NCBI RefSeq assembly: GCF_004799515.1
Contig: NZ_SSMX01000014.1
Location: 62,001-126,000 of the forward strand
Source: Phenylobacterium sp.
Lineage (GTDB): Bacteria; Pseudomonadota; Alphaproteobacteria; Caulobacterales; Caulobacteraceae
Length of the DNA: 64,000 nt
Direction of reading: 5' to 3'
A program made the position numbers and the translations under genes. The first letter of the stretch is position 1. Each line of letters begins with the position of its first letter. The notes beneath the pieces were generated by a model that ran no database searches, was not told the DNA's origin, and was given only the letters and a program-made list of their open reading frames with translations. Below are positions 54,718 to 62,920 of the stretch, in pieces.

Positions 54718-55371
54718 GTGACCACGCGATTTTCCGACCTGCCGAAACGCGTCCAGCGCCTGCCGACCGATCGCCGCGGCTTTCCGGTCCCCTGGTTCGT
54801 GGCCTGGCGCGACGGCGAGCCGCAGTTTCCCGTCGTCGACGCGGCCAAGCTGGGCGTCGCCTGGGCCGGTGAGCTGTGCTGGGTCTGTGGCGACAAGCTG
54901 GGCGCCCTGCGCGGCTGGGTGGTCGGTCCGATGTCGGCGCTCGAGGGCGCCACGCCGGAGCCGCCGTCGCACTACGACTGCGCCCGGTTTTCGGTCCGCT
55001 GCTGCCCGCACCTGTCGACGCCCACGGCCAAGCCCAGCGCGCGATACGGCGAAGCCGAAGGCTACGCGGCCCAGGCGAACGTCTCAAAGCTCCGCTCGGG
55101 CGCCACGGCGATCTGGGTGACCCGAGGCCGCGGCGCGACCCCGTTCCACGCCGGCGGCGGCCTGCTCTTCGGCCTGGAAGGTCCGGAGCGCCTGGAATGG
55201 TACGCCGCCGGCCGCCCGGCGAGCGCCGCCGATGTCCGCGCCGCCATCGCCCGCGTCCTGCCCACCCTGCGCCGCGTGGCCGAGCGGGAAGGGCGCGCGC
55301 CCGACCTCGCCCGGCGACTGCAGTGGCTGGACCGCTGGACGCCGACGGAAGCGGCGTCGCGGGAGGGGTGA
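54718..55371 (+). CDS. Conserved Cys-rich hypothetical protein
   Basis: A 217-residue cytoplasmic protein. RLPTDRRGFPVPWFVAWRDGEPQF, LCWVCGDKLGA, VVGPMSAL and EPPSHYDCARFSVRCCPHLSTP form a set of conserved-looking blocks with six Cys, suggesting a zinc-binding fold. I recall similar proteins scattered in actinobacteria and phages but no function. The start is GTG without a clear ribosome site. The stop is 19 bases from the convergent copper-enzyme gene. Confidence 0.72.
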   Translation: MTTRFSDLPKRVQRLPTDRRGFPVPWFVAWRDGEPQFPVVDAAKLGVAWAGELCWVCGDKLGALRGWVVGPMSALEGATPEPPSHYDCARFSVRCCPHLSTPTAKPSARYGEAEGYAAQANVSKLRSGATAIWVTRGRGATPFHAGGGLLFGLEGPERLEWYAAGRPASAADVRAAIARVLPTLRRVAEREGRAPDLARRLQWLDRWTPTEAASREG

Positions 55372-55390
55372 GTGTTGGCGGAGACGCTCC

Positions 55391-57466
55391 TCAGCGCCCG
55401 CCGCCCGCTGGCGCCGCCTTCGCCTCGCTTGACGCGACCGCGGGCGTAGCGGCCGGCGCCGGTCCCGCCGCCGCCGGTCGACCACCGCCCCGCTTCGGCA
55501 ACAGCTTCATGGCCGCCGCCAGCTCGCTGGCGTCGATGAAGCCGTCGTGGTTGGTGTCGATCACGTTGAAGTACTTCTTCAGCATCGTGCCGGGGCTCTG
55601 CGGGCCGCCCTTCAGCTCGGCAAGCGAGAGCTTGCCGTCCATGTTGTCGTCCATGACGTCCAGCATGAGGTTGGCCTGCATCAGCTTGTCGTAGTCGTCC
55701 CGGGGGTTCTTCGCGGTCTCGCCCGCCCAGTGGTAATGGATGTAGACCGCCAGCATCTCCTCGAAGGACTGCTCGCCCCAATAGACCGTCTTGGTCGGGT
55801 CGGGATTGCCGGGGTTGCGGCTCGAGTTGTCGTAGACCCAGTGGGTGATGATCTTGGAGCCGGCCGGGACGTTGATCGGCTTGGCCAGCACATAGTCCCA
55901 CTGCCAGTTGAAGTCGTACCGCGGCATGGCGAGCAGCGTCTCTTCCCGGCCGTCCGGATAGCGGATCGAGACGTTGGCGGCGACGCCGCGCTTATGGGAG
56001 TGCGGGGTGAAAGCGTAGACCACCGCGTCCTTGGGGAATTCAATGTAGGCGACTTCCTTGTGCTCGCGCTCGCCGGCGGGAATCTCGATGGAGAAGTCGA
56101 AGATGCCGAAGGTCCGCCGCGGATATTTCGGCTCCTCGCCCTTGGGATAGAAGTAGAGCCCGAGCTTGGTGTTCTCGACCGTTTCCTTGCCATAGGTCGT
56201 GTAGTGGGCCTGGAAGGCCAGGCCGCTGCCGGGCGGGATCCACAGGCCTGAGTCCTGCGCCATCTTCTGATAGCCGACCCCCGGCACATAGCCCTGCAGC
56301 AGCGTCGTGAACGGAGAACTCGCGACCGTATCGCCCGCGGGCATGTCGCTGGGCGCCACTCCTGACAGGATATGGTGCACCGCCTGACGGTCGTTGATCT
56401 GGAAGGCCGAGGCCTTCAGCCAACGGCCCTCGGTCATGACGTTCTTCACCGCCGGGTACTGGTAGTCGATGACGCCGCTGGCCGGGATCTTGACGGTGGG
56501 GATCTCGACGATCTTGTCGGGCTTGCCGAGCGGCCACTCGGGGGCCTTGAAGTCGATCTTCTTCAGCGGATCCTCGCCCTCGCCGCGCGGCGCGCCGGCG
56601 TCGATCCAGTGGACCAGAGTCTTCATCTGGTCGGGCGACAGGCGCCCGTCGTCCTTCCACTGGCCGACCGTCTCGTCGGGTTCGAAGGGCGGCATGCGGT
56701 GAGTGCGGATCACCTCGCGGATCATCGGGGCGAAGCCCTTGACCTGTTCGTAGCTGGTGAGCGGCATCGGGCCGATCCCGCCGGGCTGGTGGCAGGTCGA
56801 GCACTTGGCCTCGACCATGGGCGCGATGGTCTTGGCGTAGGAAATCTGGGCGAATGCCGCGGACTTGGCCCGTTCCGGGAAGGCGATCGGCTCGCCCTTG
56901 GCCTCGACAGCGCTGAGCGCGACCTTCTGGCCGGCGACCAGGGCGTCAACCGCCGCCTTCGCGCCATCCACCGGCCCGCGATAGGCGATGGTCCAGCCGC
57001 GCGGATCGACAACGATCACTTCGTCGGCGCGAGTGACGCCCAACGCCTCGCCCACCAGCTGCTCGTAGTCGAACAGGATCGGCATATCGATCCCGGCGGC
57101 CTTGGCGTCGGCGGTCACCGGCCCGCGCCGGTCGCCGATGCGGCTGTCCACCGCCATCACCTCCACGCCCTTGTCGGCGTAGGCGGTCTTGAGGGCCATT
57201 AGCGCCGGCGCGTCGGCATGCAGCTGCTTGTCGCCCAAGGCGTAGGTCACCAGCACCACGGCCTTGTCCTGGCCCATCCAGTAGAGCTGCCGGCCAAACA
57301 GGTTCTGGTCCGCCAGCAGGAAGTCGTCGACCCGCGCCGGGCCCGCGGCCTTCGGCGCCTCGGCCTTGGCGCTGGAGGCGCCGTGCGGAGAGGCCATCAG
57401 CGCGAGGGCGCTGGCGGTCGTCGCCAACAGGCCCAGTCCAGCGATCGCCTTCAGTGATGTCCTCAT
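55391..57466 (-). CDS. Exported redoxin-cytochrome c-Cu monooxygenase-EF-hand fusion
   Basis: A 691-residue protein with a signal peptide (1-26). Domains in order: thioredoxin/peroxiredoxin-like (about 45-185, no CxxC); cytochrome c (CSTCH 222-226, distal Met258); PHM-type copper type II monooxygenase (about 320-585) with a full ligand set, His364/His365 (VHHIL), His421 (HYT), His489/His491 (PHSH) and Met571; and two EF-hands (606-617 and 637-648) before a Pro/Ala tail. GGGGAG precedes the ATG. It could hydroxylate or cleave an unknown periplasmic substrate with electrons from its own heme. Divergent from a tetR gene. Confidence 0.88.
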   Translation of the reverse strand: MRTSLKAIAGLGLLATTASALALMASPHGASSAKAEAPKAAGPARVDDFLLADQNLFGRQLYWMGQDKAVVLVTYALGDKQLHADAPALMALKTAYADKGVEVMAVDSRIGDRRGPVTADAKAAGIDMPILFDYEQLVGEALGVTRADEVIVVDPRGWTIAYRGPVDGAKAAVDALVAGQKVALSAVEAKGEPIAFPERAKSAAFAQISYAKTIAPMVEAKCSTCHQPGGIGPMPLTSYEQVKGFAPMIREVIRTHRMPPFEPDETVGQWKDDGRLSPDQMKTLVHWIDAGAPRGEGEDPLKKIDFKAPEWPLGKPDKIVEIPTVKIPASGVIDYQYPAVKNVMTEGRWLKASAFQINDRQAVHHILSGVAPSDMPAGDTVASSPFTTLLQGYVPGVGYQKMAQDSGLWIPPGSGLAFQAHYTTYGKETVENTKLGLYFYPKGEEPKYPRRTFGIFDFSIEIPAGEREHKEVAYIEFPKDAVVYAFTPHSHKRGVAANVSIRYPDGREETLLAMPRYDFNWQWDYVLAKPINVPAGSKIITHWVYDNSSRNPGNPDPTKTVYWGEQSFEEMLAVYIHYHWAGETAKNPRDDYDKLMQANLMLDVMDDNMDGKLSLAELKGGPQSPGTMLKKYFNVIDTNHDGFIDASELAAAMKLLPKRGGGRPAAAGPAPAATPAVASSEAKAAPAGGGR

Positions 57467-57504
57467 GGCGCATCTCCCCGGTCCGCCGATGTTGTTCAAT
57501 TTAC

Positions 57505-57518
57505 TGGCTGGACAGCCA
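57505..57518. promoter_or_regulatory. Palindromic operator candidate in Cu-enzyme/tetR intergenic region
   Basis: TGGCTG-GA-CAGCCA is a perfect inverted repeat in the 141-base divergent region, 39 bases upstream of the copper-enzyme ATG and 90 bases upstream of tetR, flanked by AT-rich TTTAC and AACAATAAT. Confidence 0.6.
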
Positions 57519-57607
57519 ACAATAATGCATTTCCGGAGCCCGCGCGCAAGGGCCTGGCCCCGGAGTGGTTTGGCGGTCGGGACCTCAGAGGGTAGCTTCC
57601 CGCCCAG

Positions 57608-58237
57608 ATGGAAGAGACATCGCAGAAAACGAATCGGCGGCGCCGGACGCAGGCGGAACGACGAGAGGAATCCGAGCGGGGACTGGTGAAGGCCGCGGTC
57701 GCCCTGGTCTCCGAAGAAGGGGTGAGCGCCAGCACCTTCGAGGCGATCGCTCGGCGCAGCGGCTACAGCCGCGGACTGGTCGGGCAACGGTTCGGCTCGA
57801 AACTTGGCCTGGTCGAGGCGGTGATTACCTACCTGCACGACGGTCGTGAGAACTTCGCCGAGGCGCGGAAGCTCGACGGGCTGCCGGGCCTGGAAGCGCT
57901 GGTCACCTATGCCGACCACTATCTTCAGCGGCTCTCCCACATGGGCGAGGTCCGGGCCTATTTCCGGCTCCTGTCCTGGGCGGTGGCGGACATCTCGGCG
58001 TTCCGCTCGGTGTTCGCCGTCGAGCACGACCGCATCCGCGGCCGGTTCGAAGGTTGGATCCGGCAAGGCCAGGCCGAGGGTCAGATCCGGGCGGACCTGG
58101 ACGCGGCTGCGGCCGCCCTGATGGTCGGCGGTCAACTTCTGGGACTCTCGATCCAGGTGCTGATCGACCCGGCGATGGACCTCGACCCGATCCGCGCCAC
58201 CTACCTGGCGACGCTGCGCCAGGCGTTCTCGTCGTAG
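57608..58237 (+). CDS. TetR family transcriptional regulator
   Basis: A 209-residue repressor. A basic N-tail (KTNRRRRTQAERREES) precedes the HTH VSEEGVSASTFEAIARRSGYSRGLVGQRFGSKLGLVEAVITYL. The C-terminal ligand domain includes YADHYLQRLSHMGEVRAYFRLLSWAVADISAFRSVF and LMVGGQLLGLSIQVLIDP. It is divergent from the copper fusion protein and is likely its repressor. The next 117 bases hold no gene. Confidence 0.9.
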   Translation: MEETSQKTNRRRRTQAERREESERGLVKAAVALVSEEGVSASTFEAIARRSGYSRGLVGQRFGSKLGLVEAVITYLHDGRENFAEARKLDGLPGLEALVTYADHYLQRLSHMGEVRAYFRLLSWAVADISAFRSVFAVEHDRIRGRFEGWIRQGQAEGQIRADLDAAAAALMVGGQLLGLSIQVLIDPAMDLDPIRATYLATLRQAFSS

Positions 58238-58354
58238 AGAGCGGCCGTTGACGGCGGGCTGTGTCCCGGCAGGGGATGGGACGTCGGTTTCCGCGCGCGG
58301 CGCACGGCTGGCCGGTCGTTGGCGGCCGGCTGGGGCGACCGACCTCAAGAACGG

Positions 58355-59068
58355 TCAGGAAGTGCGCCCTTTGGCGTGTCGAAACAGCAAACCGGAAAGG
58401 GCCGTGGCCGTGACAGCCCCCACGAACTGTCCGAGCAAGAAGCTGAGCACGCTCGCCGGAGCGATCCCGGCGAAGGTGTTGGATATCGACCGCGCGAGCG
58501 TGACCGCCGGATTGGCGAACGAGGTCGAGGCGGTGAACCAGTAGGCCGAAGTGATGTAGAGGCCGACCGCCATGGGTGTGGCCTGAGGACGGAAGCGCAG
58601 CGTTCCGAGGATGGTCAGGATCAAGCCAAAGGTCGCGACCGCCTCCGACCAAGCTTGAGATGGCCCCTCGCGTAACTTGGTCGAGACCTGAAAGATGGGC
58701 TCGGCGAACATGGCGTGCGCGGCCCAGACGCCCAGCACCGCGCCCACAAGCTGAGCGGCGACGTAGGCCAGGGTGAGGCGCACGCCGATCTCCCGGCGCA
58801 GGGCGAAGACCAGGGTCACGGCCGGATTGAAGTGCGCGCCGGAGACCGGGCCGAAAACCTCGATCAACACCACCAGCCCCGCGCCGGTCGCCAGGGTATT
58901 GCCGAGCAGGGCGATGGCGTCGTTTCCGCCTGAGAGCCGCTGGCCCATAATCCCCGAGCCGACCACGATGGCGAGCAGCATCGCCGTCCCGAGGGCTTCC
59001 GCCACAAGGCGGCGGGCCGGATCGGCAACCCGGAGCGGCGCCTCCAGGCTGGCGTCGGCTTCGGCCAT
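58355..59068 (-). CDS. aqpS: Aquaglyceroporin of the ars operon (AqpS-like)
   Basis: A 237-residue MIP-family channel with six helices and two NPA loops, GAHFNPAVTL and FANPAVTLARS, the latter with the selectivity Arg. The start overlaps the arsC stop, so it belongs to the ars operon. In Sinorhizobium meliloti AqpS lets arsenite produced by ArsC leave the cell down its gradient; the same role is likely here. No arsB/acr3 pump is adjacent. Confidence 0.9.
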   Translation of the reverse strand: MAEADASLEAPLRVADPARRLVAEALGTAMLLAIVVGSGIMGQRLSGGNDAIALLGNTLATGAGLVVLIEVFGPVSGAHFNPAVTLVFALRREIGVRLTLAYVAAQLVGAVLGVWAAHAMFAEPIFQVSTKLREGPSQAWSEAVATFGLILTILGTLRFRPQATPMAVGLYITSAYWFTASTSFANPAVTLARSISNTFAGIAPASVLSFLLGQFVGAVTATALSGLLFRHAKGRTS

Positions 59069-59577
59069 CAGGCGAGTTGTTCGGCCGATTTGCCGATGTA
59101 GGTCAGGTGCGATCGGAGCGACGTCTCGTCCAGCCTGTCGAACGGCAGGTCGACGAAGAGGCCGATGCGGTTCTTCAGCAGACGGGCGGTATTGCCGAAG
59201 GCGGTGGTGATCTCGTCCGGCGTTCCCATGACGGTGGCGGGGTCGGGGACGCCCCAGTGCGCGGTGATCGGCCGACCCGGCCAGATCGGGCAGACCTCGC
59301 CGGCGGCGTTGTCACAGACGGTGAAGATGAAATCGAACGGCGGCGCGTCCGGACCGGCGAACTCGTCCCAGGACTTGGAGCGGAAGTCCTTCGGGTCGAG
59401 GCCCAGGCTCTCGATGATCGTGAAGGTGTTCGGGTTGACAAAGCCGGCCGGGAAAGAGCCCGCCGAATGGGCCTTGAACTGGCCCGCGCCCAGCCGCGTC
59501 AGCAAGGCCTCGGCCAGGATCGAACGGGCCGAATTGCCGGCGCAGAGGAAGAGGACGTTCATCGGGCGCGCGCTCAT
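59068..59577 (-). CDS. arsC: Arsenate reductase (LMW-phosphatase type)
   Basis: A 169-residue reductase converting arsenate to arsenite with thioredoxin or glutaredoxin. The phosphatase loop C-x5-R is CAGNSAR (Cys12-Arg18). Relay cysteines are Cys88 and Cys96 in TVCDNAAGEVCP. WDEFAG and HWGVPDPA are typical of this class. AAAGGAG seven bases upstream supports the ATG at 59577. Nineteen bases separate it from arsR. Confidence 0.93.
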   Translation of the reverse strand: MSARPMNVLFLCAGNSARSILAEALLTRLGAGQFKAHSAGSFPAGFVNPNTFTIIESLGLDPKDFRSKSWDEFAGPDAPPFDFIFTVCDNAAGEVCPIWPGRPITAHWGVPDPATVMGTPDEITTAFGNTARLLKNRIGLFVDLPFDRLDETSLRSHLTYIGKSAEQLA

Positions 59578-59596
59578 CGGAAGCTCCTTTGCGGGA

Positions 59597-59950
59597 TCAG
59601 CAGGCGCGGCCTTCGGCGGCGCAGGCGCGGCTCGCCAGCGCCACGAGCGGGCCACAGATCTCCGGGTTGCCGCCGCAACAGTCCTCCATGAGGAAAGCCA
59701 GCAACTCGCGCATTCGGTCGTAGCCGGCGGTGTAGATGATCGATCGCCCGTCGCGGCGCGAATCGACGAGGCCTGCGGCGGCCAGGATGTTCAGGTTGGC
59801 TGACAGGGTGTTCGGCAGGCTGTCAGTGGCCCGCGCGATCTCCCCGGCCGCCAGGCCTTCGGGCCCGGCGCGGACCAGCAGACGGAAGACCTCCAGCCGG
59901 CCGGGATGGGCCAGCGCGCTCAGCGAGGTGACGGCGGCGGGGCTTTCCAT
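59597..59950 (-). CDS. arsR: Arsenical-responsive repressor ArsR
   Basis: A 117-residue ArsR with winged helix LSALAHPGRLEVFRLLVRAGPEGLAAGEIARATDSLPNTLSANLNILAAAGLVDSRRDGR. The metalloid site is C-terminal: Cys91-Cys92 in MEDCCGGNPEICGP, plus Cys99, the type that binds As(III) near the C-terminus. I start at MESPAAV (GAGG upstream) rather than an ATG 16 codons earlier. First gene of arsR-arsC-aqpS. Confidence 0.92.
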   Translation of the reverse strand: MESPAAVTSLSALAHPGRLEVFRLLVRAGPEGLAAGEIARATDSLPNTLSANLNILAAAGLVDSRRDGRSIIYTAGYDRMRELLAFLMEDCCGGNPEICGPLVALASRACAAEGRAC

Positions 59951-59993
59951 GGGTCCATCCTCGCCGTTGGGGGGCTCCCGAAACGGCATCCTG

Positions 59994-60017
59994 TTCAATA
60001 TTTCCAGAATATTCGAA
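59994..60017. promoter_or_regulatory. ars operator candidate
   Basis: TTCAATATTTCCAGAATATTCGAA contains AATATT-TCCAG-AATATT with partial extension to TTC/GAA. It lies 44 bases upstream of the arsR start and is strikingly AT-rich against its surroundings. The following 178 bases to recJ contain only a CTCGCC/GGCGAG hairpin (60148-60162) and no gene. Confidence 0.6.
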
Positions 60018-60195
60018 GAGTCAAACAGAGCTGCGCCGCCGTCATGCGCGTGGCCTGTTTGCGAGGCGCTGGCCTCCAGACAGCAGCTGAGGCTGGGTCG
60101 ACGTCCGATTCTGACGCAGGCTGCGGCTATCCAGTCCTGGCGACTCGCCGTGGGCGAGCCGATAGTGGGCGCTTCGGGGCCTCAAGGAACGGCAG

Positions 60196-61995
60196 TTGGC
60201 GGACGGTGGCGCCTCATTCGGCTATCTCGGGGTCTCCCGCTCGCTCAGCGGGCGGGCCTGGCGCGAGCGCGCGGCCGACGGCAAGCTGGTGCGCCGCCAT
60301 CAGCTCAGCCACGGCCTCTCCGAGCCCCTGGCCCGGGCGCTGGCGTCCCGTGGGGTCACTGCGGAGGGCGCGGACACCTATCTCGCCCCCAGCCTGAAGG
60401 CGCAGTTCCCCGACCCGTCCAGCTTCGCCGACATGGACCGCGCCGCCGCCGTCCTGGTCGACGCCCTGGAGCGCAAGCGGCCCTGCGTGGTGTTCGCCGA
60501 CTACGACGTGGACGGCGCCTCATCGGCCGCCCAGCTGGTGCGCTGGTTCCGGGCCTTGGGCGGCGACCTGCCGATCTATGTCCCCGACCGGATCCTTGAA
60601 GGCTATGGCCCGTCGCCCGCCGCCTTCCGCCGGCTGAAGGCCGAGGGCGCGGAGCTGGTGGTCACCGTCGACTGCGGGGCCGCGGCGCACGATGCGCTGG
60701 CCTGCGCCGCCGAGATCGGCCTGGAGGTGGTGGTGATCGACCACCACCTGATGCGCGGCGATGAGATCCCTAGGATCGCGGCCCTGGTGAACCCCAACCG
60801 GCCGGACTGCGGCTCGGGGCAGGGGCACCTGGCGGCGGCGGGCGTGACCTTCGTCCTCCTGGCGGCGCTCAACCGCGAAGCGCGGCGGCGCGGCCTCTTC
60901 GCCGAGCGGGCCGAGCCGGACCTGCGCCAATGGCTGGACCTCGCAGCCATGGGCGCGGTCTGCGACGTGACCCAGCTTGTGGGCTTCAACCGCGCGCTCG
61001 CGGCCCAGGGGCTGAAGGTGATGTCGGCCTGGCGCAATCCGGGCCTGGCGGCGCTGATGGCGGTGGCGGGCGCCGAGGGGCCGGCCTCAGTCTTCCACGC
61101 GGGCTTCATCCTGGGGCCGCGGATCAACGCCGGCGGCCGCATCGGCCGCGCCGACCTGGGCGCGCGCCTGCTTTCCACCGACGACCCGGAGGAGGCGAGG
61201 GCGCTGGCCGAGGAGCTCGACGGCCTCAACGCCTCGCGCAAGGAGGTGGAGCGCGAGGTCACCGAGGCGGCGATCGCCCATATCGAGCGGGAGATGAACG
61301 CGCCCGAGGCGCCCATGCTGCTGGTGGCCGCCGACGGCTGGCATCCTGGGGTCATCGGCATCGTCGCCGGCCGCCTCCGGGAGAAATACCGCAAGCCCGC
61401 GATCGTGGTCGGCGTCGACCGCGCCGCCAACGTCGGCAAGGGCTCCGGCCGTTCGCAGCCCGGCGTGAACCTCGGCCGCGCGGTGCAGGCGGCCTACGAC
61501 GAGGGCCTGCTGTTGACCGGCGGCGGCCACGCCATGGCCGCGGGCCTGTCGGTGCGGCCGGACGCGATCCCGGAGCTGCGCGCCTTCCTCTGCGAGCGCC
61601 TGGCGGCCGAAACCGCCGTCGCGGCGGCCGAGGACGCGCTGGATGTGGACGCGCTTGTCACAACTCTCGGTTGTGACCGGTCGCTCTGGCAGGACTTCCA
61701 GCGGATGGCGCCCTTCGGCCCCGGCAACCCCGAGCCGCTGTTCGCCGCCGCCGACGTGCGGGTCGAGCGGCCCATGGCGTTGCGGGGCGGTCATGTGCGT
61801 TGCACCCTGACCGACGGCTCAGGCGGGCGGCTGAAGGCGGTCGCCTGGCGAGTCGAAGGCACAGAGGCCGGCCGCCGCCTGCTCGCCGAGGGCGGCGCGA
61901 TCCATGTGGCGGGTCGTCTGAAGCCGGACGACTGGCAGGGGCGGCAAGGCGTGGAATTCGAGATCGAGGACGTCGCCGATCCGCGGCGGGCTTGA
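60196..61995 (+). CDS. recJ: Single-stranded-DNA-specific exonuclease RecJ
   Basis: A 599-residue 5'-3' ssDNA exonuclease of the DHH family. Motif I FADYDVDGASSAAQL, VTVDCGAAAHDAL, VVIDHHLM (DHH), INAGGRIGRADLGARLL and the DHHA1 signature GGGHAMAAGLSV are all present, followed by the OB-like C-terminal domain. The start is TTG at 60196 with CAAGGAA upstream. Normally next to glpX, here displaced by an accessory block. Confidence 0.95.
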   Translation: MADGGASFGYLGVSRSLSGRAWRERAADGKLVRRHQLSHGLSEPLARALASRGVTAEGADTYLAPSLKAQFPDPSSFADMDRAAAVLVDALERKRPCVVFADYDVDGASSAAQLVRWFRALGGDLPIYVPDRILEGYGPSPAAFRRLKAEGAELVVTVDCGAAAHDALACAAEIGLEVVVIDHHLMRGDEIPRIAALVNPNRPDCGSGQGHLAAAGVTFVLLAALNREARRRGLFAERAEPDLRQWLDLAAMGAVCDVTQLVGFNRALAAQGLKVMSAWRNPGLAALMAVAGAEGPASVFHAGFILGPRINAGGRIGRADLGARLLSTDDPEEARALAEELDGLNASRKEVEREVTEAAIAHIEREMNAPEAPMLLVAADGWHPGVIGIVAGRLREKYRKPAIVVGVDRAANVGKGSGRSQPGVNLGRAVQAAYDEGLLLTGGGHAMAAGLSVRPDAIPELRAFLCERLAAETAVAAAEDALDVDALVTTLGCDRSLWQDFQRMAPFGPGNPEPLFAAADVRVERPMALRGGHVRCTLTDGSGGRLKAVAWRVEGTEAGRRLLAEGGAIHVAGRLKPDDWQGRQGVEFEIEDVADPRRA

Positions 61996-62010
61996 GGCCT
62001 TCCGACCACC

Positions 62011-62039
62011 TTGCACCCCCAAGGGAAGGCGGATATAGA
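62011..62039 (+). promoter_or_regulatory. Predicted promoter of tRNA-Glu
   Basis: TTGCAC (62011-62016), exactly 17 bases, then TATAGA (62034-62039), 21 bases before the tRNA 5' end. Both boxes match five of six consensus bases. Confidence 0.75.
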
Positions 62040-62060
62040 GCCGCCCTTCGCGATCCATGC

Positions 62061-62135
62061 GGTCCCTTCGTCTATCGGTTAGGACGCCAGGTTTTCAACC
62101 TGGAGAGAGGGGTTCGACTCCCCTAGGGACTGCCA
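62061..62135 (+). tRNA. tRNA-Glu (TTC)
   Basis: 75 nt including encoded CCA. Acceptor GGTCCCT pairs with AGGGACT (first pair G-U), discriminator G. Anticodon stem CCAGG/CCTGG encloses TTTTCAA, giving anticodon TTC. T-arm GGGGTTCGACTCCCC is canonical. Confidence 0.98.
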
Positions 62136-62226
62136 CGCGATTTCCCCAAGGTCATGCCGCCGCCGCGACAATATTCCCCTGTCGCGTGCATTTTGGGCGT
62201 TGACGCACGCCATGTTACCAGAACAG

Positions 62227-62235
62227 TGTTATAGT
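62227..62235 (+). promoter_or_regulatory. Extended -10 promoter of the cold-shock gene
   Basis: TG-T-TATAGT gives an extended -10 (TGn plus a TATAGT hexamer), about 53 bases upstream of the ATG. TTGACG at 62200-62205 is too far (24 bases) to be a standard -35. Cold-shock genes commonly use extended -10 promoters. The GC-rich leader contains a CCCGACG-TGTTCGGGGGA stem. Confidence 0.45.
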
Positions 62236-62287
62236 TGGCTCAGCCCGACGTGTTCGGGGGACGGGGAAGTAACGGGCCGAGGGGCAT

Positions 62288-62887
62288 ATGGCTGGTTACG
62301 AATTCGAGCATGTGGACGCGCAGGGTGAGGCCCTGCGTATCAGCGGCCGCGTCAAGTGGTTCGACGCTGGCAAGGGCTATGGCTTCATCGTGCCGGACGA
62401 TCCCAGCCAGACCGACCTGAAGGACGTCCTGCTCCATGTGACCAGCCTGCGCAACTCCGGCCGCGAAAATGCGGTCGAGGGCTCGATGATCACCTGCGAC
62501 GTGGTCCGCCGGCCGAAGGGCTGGCAGGTGGCCGAGGTCGTCGAGATCGACGAGAGCTGCGCCCCGCCGCCCACCGAACGCCGGCCGGCCCGCGAGGGCG
62601 CGCGCGAGGCCTTCCTGCGCGGCGACTTCGCCAACCGCGCGCCGCCCGGGCGTCCGCCGCCGGCCACCGGGCCCCTGGAACGGGCCAAGGTGAAGTGGTT
62701 CAACCGCACCAAGGGCTACGGCTTCGTGGTGCGCGACACCGAGCCGGGCGACATCTTCGTCCATATCGAGACCCTGCGCCGCTCGGGCATGGAGGACCTG
62801 CAGCCCGGCGACGACGTCATGGTGCGCTTCGCCGAGGGCCCCAAGGGGCTGGTGGTGGCCGATATCGAGGCCCCGCAGGCCGACTGA
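62288..62887 (+). CDS. Double cold-shock-domain protein
   Basis: A 199-residue protein with two cold-shock domains: residues about 18-92 ([28 protein letters not shown]) and 133-196 ([27 protein letters not shown]). Both RNP1 (KGYGF) and RNP2 (FVH-type) motifs are kept in the second; the first has LLH. A Pro/Arg-rich linker joins them. Twin-CSD proteins of about 190 residues (CspC/CspD in Caulobacter) act in stationary phase as RNA chaperones. Confidence 0.93.
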   Translation: MAGYEFEHVDAQGEALRISGRVKWFDAGKGYGFIVPDDPSQTDLKDVLLHVTSLRNSGRENAVEGSMITCDVVRRPKGWQVAEVVEIDESCAPPPTERRPAREGAREAFLRGDFANRAPPGRPPPATGPLERAKVKWFNRTKGYGFVVRDTEPGDIFVHIETLRRSGMEDLQPGDDVMVRFAEGPKGLVVADIEAPQAD

Positions 62888-62920
62888 CATCTTGCCTGGG
62901 GAAAGCGGGCGGCCCTAAGG

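Noticed and set aside
52108..60195. Accessory block as a prophage or integrative element
   Set aside because: No integrase, transposase, att repeat or tRNA junction is visible at either end, and GC content by eye is like the rest, so only a displaced-synteny claim is made.
60018..60195. Gene remnant between arsR and recJ
   Set aside because: No frame of meaningful length with start and ribosome site; it holds only the ars regulatory region and a short hairpin.
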